This document shows, piece after piece, positions 52,604 through 62,945 of a stretch of 64,000 nt of DNA. A model generated the notes under the pieces. It had not been told where the DNA came from, did no database searches, and saw nothing but the letters and a program-made list of their open reading frames with translations. Position numbers and translations under genes: made by a program. Numbering within the stretch: the first letter of the stretch is position 1; every line of letters starts with the position of its first letter. The stretch spans positions 310,001-374,000 of the forward strand of contig NW_027484910.1 in assembly GCF_050908995.1 (NCBI RefSeq). The letters are read 5' to 3'. This stretch comes from Andrena cerasifolii (lineage: Eukaryota; Arthropoda; Insecta; Hymenoptera; Andrenidae).

Positions 52604-55600
52604 CGGTTTTTCGATATCAGTTTTTCAATATTTGCTTTACAATATCGGTTTTTCAATATCGGTTCTAATATCGGTTTCAATATCGGTTTTTCAATATCAG
52701 TTTTTCGATATAGGTTTTTCAATATCGGTTTTTCAATATCGGTTTTTCAATATCAGTTTTTCAATATTTGGTTTTCAATATCGGTTTTTGATTATCGGTT
52801 CTAATATCGGTTCAATATCGGTTTTTCAATATCAGTTTTTCAATATTTGTTCTCCAATATCGGTTTTTGAATATCGGTTCTAATATCGGATTCAGTATCG
52901 GTTTTTCAATATCAGTTTTCAATATTTGTTCTCCAATATCGGTTTTTGAATATCGGTTCCAATATCGGATTCAATATCGGTTTTTCAATATCGGTTCTAA
53001 TATCGGTTCTAATATCGGATTCAATATCGGTTTTTCAATATCGGTTCTAATATCGGATTCAATATCGGTTTTTCAATATCGGTTTTTCAATATCGGGTTT
53101 TCAATATCAGTTTTTCGATATCAGTTTTTCAATATTTGTTCTCTAATATCGGTTTTTGAATATCGGTTCTAATATCGGATTCAATATCGGGTTTTCAATA
53201 TCGGTTTTTCAATATCAGTTTTTCGATATCAGTTTTTCAATATTTGTTTTTCAATATCGGTTTTTCAATATCGGTTCTAATATCGGATTCAATATCGGTT
53301 TTGCAATATCAGTTTTTCGATATCAGTTTTTCAATATTTGTTCTCCAATATCGGTTTTTGAATATCGGTTCTAATATCGGATTCAATATCGGTTTTTCAA
53401 TATCAGTTTTTCAATATTTGTTTTTCGATATCAGTTTTTCAATATTTGCTTTACAATATCAGTTTTTCAATATCGGTTCTAATATCGGATTCAATATCGG
53501 TTTTGCAATATCAGTTTTTCAATATCAGTTTTTCAATATCAGTTTTTCAATATCTGTTTTTCAATATCGGTTTTTGAATATTTGTTCTCCAATATCGGTT
53601 TTTGAATATCGGTTCTAATATCGGATTCAATATCGGTTTTTCAATATCGGTTTTGCAATATCAGTTTTTCGATATAGGTTTTTCAATATCGGTTTTTCAA
53701 TATCGGTTTTGCAATATCAGTTTTTCGATATAGGTTTTTCAATATCGGTTTTTCAATATCGGTTCTAATATCGGTTTCAATATCGGTTTTTCAATATCGG
53801 TTTTGCAATATCGGTTTTTCAATATCGGTTTTTCAATATCGGTTTTTCAATATCAGTTTTTCAATATTTGTTCTCCAATATCGGTTTTTGAATATCGGTT
53901 CTAATATCGGATTCAGTATCGGTTTTTCAATATCAGTTTTTCAATATTTGTTCTCTAATATCGGTTTTTGAATATCGGTTCTAATATCGGATTCAATATC
54001 GGGTTTTCAATATCGGTTTTTCAATATCAGTTTTTCGATATCAGTTTTTCAATATTTGTTTTTCAATATCGGTTTTTCAATATCGGTTCTAATATCGGAT
54101 TCAATATCGGTTTTGCAATATCAGTTTTTCGATATCAGTTTTTCAATATTTGTTTTTCAATATCGGTTTTTCAATATCGGTTCTAATATCGGTTTCAGTA
54201 TCGGTTTTTCAATATCGGTTTTTCAATATCAGTTTTTCGATATCAGTTTTTCAATATTTGTTCTCCAATATCGGTTTTTGAATATCGGTTCTAATATCGG
54301 TTCTAATATCGGATTCAATACCGGTTTTTCAATATCGGTTTTTCAATATCAGTTTTTCGATATCAGTTTTTCAATATTTGTTCTCCAATATCGGTTTTTG
54401 AATATCGGTTCTAATATCGGTTTCAATATCGGTTTTTCAATATCGGTTTTTCAATATCAGTTTTTCAATATTTGTTCTCCAATATCGGTTTTTGAATATC
54501 GGTTCTAATATCGGATTCAATATCGGTTTTTCAATATCAGTTTTTCAATATTTGTTTTTCGATATCAGTTTTTCAATATTTGCTTTACAATATCAGTTTT
54601 TCAATATCGGTTCTAATATGGGATTCAATATCGGTTTTGCAATATCAGTTTTTCAATATCAGTTTTTCAATATCAGTTTTTCAATATCAGTTTTTCAATA
54701 TCGGTTTTTGAATATTTGTTCTCCAATATCGGTTTTTGAATATCGGTTCTAATATCGGATTCAATATCGGTTTTTCAATATCGGTTTTGCAATATCAGTT
54801 TTTCGATATAGGTTTTTCAATATCGGTTTTTCAATATCGGTTTTGCAATATCAGTTTTTCAATATCGGTTTTTCAATATCGGTTTTGCAATATCAGTTTT
54901 TCGATATAGGTTTTTCAATATCGGTTTTTCAATATCGGTTCTAATATCGGTTTCAATATCAGTTTTTCAATATCGGTTTTTCAATATTTGTTTTCCAATA
55001 TCGGTTTTTCAATATCGGTTCTAATATCAGATTCAATATCGGCTTTTCAATATCGGTTTTTCAATATCAGTTTTTCGATATCAGTTTTTCAATATTTGTT
55101 TTTCAATATCGGCTTTTCAATATCGGTTCTAATATCGGTTTCAATATCGGTTATTCAATATCAGTTTTTCGATATCAGTTTTTCAAGATTTGTTCTCCAA
55201 TATCGGTTTTTGAATATCGGTTCTAATATCGGATTCAATATCAGTTTTTCAATATCGGTTCTAATATCGGTTTTTCAATATCGTTTTTGCAATATCAGTT
55301 TTTCGATATAGGTTTTTCAATATTTGTTTTTCAATATCGGTTTTTCAATATCGGTTCTAATATCGGTTTCAATATCGGTTTTTCAATATCGGTTTTTCAA
55401 TATCAGTTTTTCAATATTTGTTCTCCAATATCGGTTTTTGAATATCGGTTCTAATATCGGTTTCAATATCGGTTTTTCAATATCGGTTTTTCAATATCAG
55501 TTTTTCAATATTTGTTCTCCAATATCGGTTTTTGAATATCGGTTCTAATATCGGATTCAATATCGGTTTTTCAATATCAGTTTTTCAATATTTGTTTTTC

Positions 55601-58547
55601 GATATCAGTTTTTCAATATTTGCTTTACAATATCAGTTTTTCAATATCGGTTCTAATATCGGATTCAATATCGGTTTTGCAATATCAGTTTTTCAATATC
55701 AGTTTTTCAATATCAGTTTTTCAATATCAGTTTTTCAATATCGGTTTTTGAATATTTGTTCTCCAATATCGGTTTTTGAATATCGGTTCTAATATCGGAT
55801 TCAATATCGGTTTTTCAATATCGGTTTTGCAATATCAGTTTTTCGATATAGGTTTTTCAATATCGGTTTTTCAATATCGGTTTTGCAATATCAGTTTTTC
55901 GATATAGGTTTTTCAATATCGGTTTTTCAATATCGGTTTTGCAATATCAGTTTTTCGATATAGGTTTTTCAATATCGGTTTTTCAATATCGGTTCTAATA
56001 TCGGTTTCAATATCAGTTTTTCAATATCGGTTTTTCAATATTTGTTTTTCAATATCGGTTTTTCAATATCGGTTCTAATATCGGTTTCAATATCGGTTTT
56101 TCAATATCGGGTTTTCAATATCGGTTTTTCGATATCAGTTTTTCAATATTTGTTTTTCAATATCGGTTTTTCAATATCGGTTCTAATATCGGTTTCAATA
56201 TCGGTTTTTCAATATCGGTTTTTCAATATCGGTTTTTCAATATCAGTTTTTCAATATTTGTTCTCCAATATCGGTTTTTGAATATCGGTTCTAATATCGG
56301 ATTCAGTATCGGTTTTTCAATATCAGTTTTTCAATATTTGTTCTCCAATATCGGTTTTTGAATATCGGTTCCAATATCGGATTCAATATCGGTTTTTCAA
56401 TATCGGTTCTAATATCGGTTCTAATATCGGATTCAATATCGGTTTTTCAATATCAGTTTTTCGATATCAGTTTTTCAATATTTGTTCTCCAGTATCGGTT
56501 TTTGAATATCGGTTCCAATATCGGATTCAATATCGGTTTTTCAATATCGGTTCTAATATCGGATTCAATATCGGTTTTTCAATATCGGTTTTTCAATATC
56601 GGGTTTTCAATATCAGTTTTTCGATATCAGTTTTTCAATATTTGTTTTCTAATATCGGTTTTTGAATATCGGTTCTAATATCGGATTCAATAGCGGGTTT
56701 TCAATATCGGTTTTTCAATATCAGTTTTTCGATATCAGTTTTTCAATATTTGTTTTTCAATATCGGTTTTTCAATATCGGTTCTAATATCGGATTCAATA
56801 TCGGTTTTGCAATATCAGTTTTTCGATATCAGTTTTTCAATATTTGTTTTTCAATATCGGTTTTTCAATATCGGTTCTAATATCGGTTTCAATATCGGTT
56901 TTTCAATATCGGTTTTTCAATATCAGTTTTTCGATATCAGTTTTTCAATATTTGTTCTCCAATATCGGTTTTTGAATATCGGTTCTAATATCGGTTCTAA
57001 TATCGGATTCAATACCGGTTTTTCAATATCGGTTTTTCAATATCAGTTTTTCGATATCAGTTTTTCAATATTTGTTCTCCAATATCGGTTTTTGAATATC
57101 GGTTCTAATATCGGTTTCAATATCGGTTTTTCAATATCGGTTTTTCAATATCAGTTTTTCAATATTTGTTCTCCAATATCGGTTTTTGAATATCGGTTCT
57201 AATATCGGATTCAATATCGGTTTTTCAATATCAGTTTTTCAATATTTGTTTTTCGATATCAGTTTTTCAATATTTGCTTTACAATATCAGTTTTTCAATA
57301 TCGGTTCTAATATCGGATTCAATATCGGTTTTTCAATATTTGTTTTTCAATATCGGTTTTTCAATATCGGTTTTGCAATATCAGTTTTTCGATATAGGTT
57401 TTTCAATATCGGTTTTTCAATATCGGTTTTGCAATATCAGTTTTTCGATATAGGTTTTTCAATATGGGTTTTTCAATATCGGTTTTGCAATATCAGTTTT
57501 TCGATATAGGTTTTTCAATATCGGTTTTTCAATATCGGTTCTAATATCGGTTTCAATATCAGTTTTTCAATATCGGTTTTTCAATATTTGTTTTCCAATA
57601 TCGGTTATTCAATATCGGTTCTAATATCGGATTCAATATCGGCTTTTCAATATCGGTTTTTCAATATCAGCTTTTCGATATCAGTTTTTCAATATTTGCT
57701 TTCAATATCGGCTTTTCAATATCGTTTCTAATATCGGTTTCAATATCGGTTATTCAATATCAGTTTTTCGATATCAGTTTTTCAAGATTTGTTCTCCAAT
57801 ATCGGTTTTTGAATATCGGTTCTAATATCGGATTCAATATCAGTTTTTCAATATCGGTTCTAATATCGGATTCAATACCGGTTTTTCAATATCGGTTCTA
57901 ATATCGGATTCAATACCGGTTTTTCAATATCGGTTTTTCAATATCAGTTTTTCGATATCAGTTTTTCAATATTTGTTCTCCAATATCGGTTTTTGAATAT
58001 CGGTTCTAATATCGGATTCAATATCGGTTTTTCAATATCGTTTTTGCAATATCAGTTTTTCGATATAGGTTTTTCAATATCGGTTTTTCAATATCGGTTT
58101 TGCAATATCAGTTTTTCGATATAGGTTTTTCAATATCGGTTTTTCAATATCGGTTTTTCAATATCAGTTTTTCGATATCAGTTTTTCAATATTTGCTTTA
58201 CAATATCGGTTTTTCAATATCGGTTCTAATATCGGTTTCAATATCGGTTTTTCAATATCAGTTTTTCGATATAGGTTTTTCAATATCGGTTTTTCAATAT
58301 CGGTTTTTCAATATCAGTTTTTCAATATTTGGTTTTCAATATCGGTTCTAATATCGGTTCAATATCGGTTTTTCAATATCAGTTTTTCAATATTTGTTCT
58401 CCAATATCGGTTTTTGAATATCGGTTCTAATATCGGATTCAATATCTGTTTTTCAATATCGGTTTTTCAATATCAGTTTTTCGATATCAGTTTTTCAATA
58501 TTTGTTTTTCAATATCGGTTTTTCAATATCGGTTCTAATATCGGTTT
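52604..58547. repeat. 5.6-kb segment duplicated about 9 kb away, right copy
   Basis: Right partner of 43,701-49,270 (the match begins at 52,459). Its left part also follows 9,589-10,700 and 13,217-14,900, including tttttgattatcgg near 52,791, so it belongs to the 8-15-kb repeat type. Private changes: ccagtatcgg near 56,491, caatagcgg near 56,692, aatatggg at 57,464 and atcgtttct near 57,722. Only repeat units are present. Confidence 0.82.
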
Positions 58548-61500
58548 CAATATCAGTTTTTCGATATAGGTTTTTCAATATCGGTTCTAATATCGGTTTC
58601 AATATCAGTTTTTCGATATAGGTTTTTCAATATCGGTTTTTCAATATTTGTTCTCCAATATCGGTTTTTGAATATCGGTTCTAATATCGGATTCAATATC
58701 GGTTTTTCAATATCGGTTTTTTCAATATCAGTTTTTCGATATCAGTTTTTCAATATTTGTTTTTCAATATCGGTTTTTCAATATCGGTTCTAATATCGGT
58801 TTCAATATCGGTTTTTCAATATCGGTTTTGCAATATCAGTTTTTCGATATAGGTTTTTCAATATCGGTTTTTCAATATCGGTTTTGCAATATCAGTTTTT
58901 CGATATAGGTTTTTCAATATCGGTTTTTCAATATCGGTTTTGCAATATCAGTTTTTCGATATAGGTTTTTCAATATCGATTTTTCAATATCGGTTTTTCA
59001 ATATCGGTTCTAATATCGGTTTCAATATCAGTTTTTCAATATTTGTTTTCCAATATCGGTTTTTCAATATCGGTTCTAATATCGGATTCAATATCGGCTT
59101 TTCAATATCGGTTTTTCAATATCAGTTTTTCGATATCAGTTTTTCAATATTTGTTTTTCAATATCGGTTTTTCAATATCGGTTCTAATATCGGTTTCAAT
59201 ATCGGTTATTCAATATCACCTTTCGATATCAGTTTTTCAAGATTTGTTCTCCAATATCGGTTTTTGAATATCGGTTCTCATATCGGATTCAATATCAGTT
59301 TTTCAATATCGGTTCTAATATCGGATTCAATACCGGTTTTTCAATATCGGTTCTAATATCGGATTCAATATCGGTTTTTCAATATCGTTTTTGCAATATC
59401 AGTTTTTCGATATAGGTTTTTCAATATCGGTTTTTTCAATATCAGTTTTTCGATATCAGTTTTTCAATATTTGTTTTTCAATATCGGTTTTTCAATATCG
59501 GTTCTAATATCGGTTTCAATATCGGTTTTTCAATATCGGTTTTTCAATATCGGTTTTTCAATATCAGTTTTTCAATATTTGTTCTCCAATATCGGTTTTT
59601 GAATATCGGTTCTAATATCGGTTCAATATCGGTTTTTCAATATCAGTTTTTCAATATTTGTTCTCCAATATCGGTTTTTGAATATCGGTTCTAATATCGG
59701 ATTCAATATCTGTTTTTCAATATCGGTTTTTCAATATCAGTTTTTCGATATCAGTTTTTCAATATTTGTTTTTCAATATCGGTTTTTCAATATCGGTTCT
59801 AATATCGGTTTCAATATCGGTTTTTCAATATCGGTTTTTCAATATCAGTTTTTCAATATTTGTTCTCCAATATCGGTTTTTGAATATCGGTTCTAATATC
59901 GGATTCAATATCGGTTTTTCAATATCAGTTTTTCAGTATTTGTTCTCCAATATCGGTTTTTGAATATCGGTTCTAATATCGGTTTCAATATCGGTTTTTC
60001 AATATCGGTTTTTCAATATTTGTTCTCCAATATCGGTTTTTGAATATCGGTTCCAATATCGGATTCAATATCGGTTTTTCAATATCGGTTCTAATATCGG
60101 ATTCAATATCGGTTTTTCAATATCGGTTTTGCAATATCAGTTTTTCGATATAGGTTTTTCAATATCGGTTCTAATATCGGTTTCAATATCAGTTTTTCGA
60201 TATAGGTTTTTCAATATCGGTTTTTCAATATTTGTTCTCCAATATCGGTTTTTGAATATCGGTTCTAATATCGGATTCAATATCGGTTTTTCAATATCGG
60301 TTTTTTCAATATCAGTTTTTCGATATCAGTTTTTCAATATTTGTTTTTCAATATCGGTTTTTCAATATCGGTTCTAATATCGGTTTCAATATCGGTTTTT
60401 CAATATCGGTTTTGCAAAATCAGTTTTTCGATATAGGTTTTTCAATATCGGTTTTTCAATATCGGTTTTGCAATATCAGTTTTTCGATATAGGTTTTTCA
60501 ATATCGGTTTTTCAATATCGGTTTTGCAATATCAGTTTTTCGATATAGGTTTTTCAATATCGATTTTTCAATATCGGTTTTTCAATATCGGTTCTAATAT
60601 CGGTTTCAATATCAGTTTTTCAATATTTGTTTTCCAATATCGGTTTTTCAATATCGGTTCTAATATCGGATTCAATATCGGCTTTTCAATATCGGTTTTT
60701 CAATATCAGTTTTTCGATATCAGTTTTTCAATATTTGTTTTTCAATATCGGTTTTTCAATATCGGTTCTAATATCGGTTTCAATATCGGTTATTCAATAT
60801 CAGCTTTCGATATCAGTTTTTCAAGATTTGTTCTCCAATATCGGTTTTTGAATATCGGTTCTCATATCGGATTCAATATCAGTTTTTCAATATCGGTTCT
60901 AATATCGGATTCAATACCGGTTTTTCAATATCGGTTCTAATATCGGATTCAATATCGGTTTTTCAATATCGTTTTTGCAATATCAGTTTTTCGATATAGG
61001 TTTTTCAATATCGGTTTTTTCAATATCAGTTTTTCGATATCAGTTTTTCAATATTTGTTTTTCAATATCGGTTTTTCAATATCGGTTCTAATATCGGTTT
61101 CAATATCGGTTTTTCAATATCGGTTTTTCAATATCGGTTTTTCAATATCAGTTTTTCAATATTTGTTCTCCAATATCGGTTTTTGAATATCGGTTCTAAT
61201 ATCGGATTCAATATCGGTTTTTCAATATCGATTTTTCAATATCAGTTTTTCAATATTTGTTCTCCAATATCGGTTTTTGAATATCGGTTCTAATATCGGA
61301 TTCAATATCGGTTTTTCAATATCGGTTTTTCAATATCGGTTTTTCAATATCAGTTTTTCAATATCAGTTTTTCGATATAGGTTTTTCAATATCGGTTTTT
61401 CAATATCGGTTTTGCAATATCGGTTCTAATATCGGAATCAATATCGGCTATTCAATATCGGTTTTTCAATATCAGTTTTTCGATATCAGTTTTTCAATAT

Positions 61501-62945
61501 TTGTTTTTCAATATCGGTTTTTCAATATCGGTTCTAATATCGGTTTCAATATCGGTTTTTCAATATCGGTTTTTCAATATCGGTTTTTCAATATCAGTTT
61601 TTCAATATTTGTTCTCCAATATCGGTTTTTGAATATCGGTTCTAATATCGGATTCAGTATCGGTTTTTCAATGTCAGTTTTTCAATATTTGTTCTCCAAT
61701 ATCGGTTTTTGAATATCGGTTCCAATATCGGATTCAATATCGGTTTTTCAATATCGGTTCTAATATCGGATTCAATATCGGTTTTTCAATATCGGGTTTT
61801 CAATATCAGTTTTTCGATATCAGTTTTTCAATATTTGTTCTCCAATATCGGTTTTTGAATATCGGTTTCAATATCGGTTTTTCAATATCGGTTTTTCAAT
61901 ATCGGTTTTTCAATATCAGTTTTTCAATATTTGTTCTCCAATATCGGTTTTTGAATATCGGTTCTAATATCGGATTCAATATCGGGTTTTCAATATCGGT
62001 TTTTCAATATCAGTTTTTCGATATCAGTTTTTCAATATTTGTTTTTCAATATCGGTTTTTCAATATCGGTTCTAATATCGGATTCAATATCGGTTTTGCA
62101 ATATCAGTTTTTCGATATCAGTTTTTCAATATTTGTTCTCCAATATCGGTTTTTGAATATCGGTTCTAATATCGGTTCTAATATCGGATTCAATACCGGT
62201 TTTTCAATATCGGTTTTTCAATATCAGTTTTTCGATATCAGTTTTTCAATATTTGTTCTCCAATATCGGTTTTTGAATATCGGTTCTAATATCGGTTTCA
62301 ATATCGGTTTTTCAATATCGGTTTTTCAATATCAGTTTTTCAATATTTGTTCTCCAATATCGGTTTTTGAATATCGGTTCTAATATCGGATTCAATATCG
62401 GTTTTTCAATATCAGTTTTTCAATATTTGTTTTTCGATATCAGTTTTTCAATATTTGCTTTACAATATCAGTTTTTCAATATCGGTTCTAATATCGGATT
62501 CAATATCGGTTTTGCAATATCAGTTTTTCAATATCAGTTTTTCAATATCAGTTTTTCAATATCAGTTTTTCAATATCGGTTTTTGAATATTTGTTCTCCA
62601 ATATCGGTTTTTGAATATCGGTTCTAATATCGGATTCAATATCGGTTTTTCAATATCGGTTTTGCAATATCAGTTTTTCGATATAGGTTTTTCAATATCG
62701 GTTTTTCAATATCGGTTTTGCAATATCAGTTTTTCGATATAGGTTTTTCAATATCGGTTTTTCAATATCGGTTTTGCAATATCAGTTTTTCGATATAGGT
62801 TTTTCAATATCGGTTTTTCAATATCGGTTCTAATATCGGTTTTTCAATATCAGTTTTTCGATATCAGTTTTTCAATATTTGTTTTTCAATATCGGTTTTT
62901 CAATATCGGTTCTAATATCGGTTTCAATATCGGTTATTCAATATC
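58548..62945. repeat. 4.4-kb segment duplicated 33.6 kb away, right copy
   Basis: Right partner of 24,944-29,341 at constant offset 33,604. It contains copies f and g of the 1.6-kb block, ladders at 58,817-58,984, 60,401-60,568 and 62,651-62,818, cagctttcgatat at 60,801 and its variant cacctttcgatat at 59,217. Shared rare variants are listed under the left copy. Confidence 0.88.
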
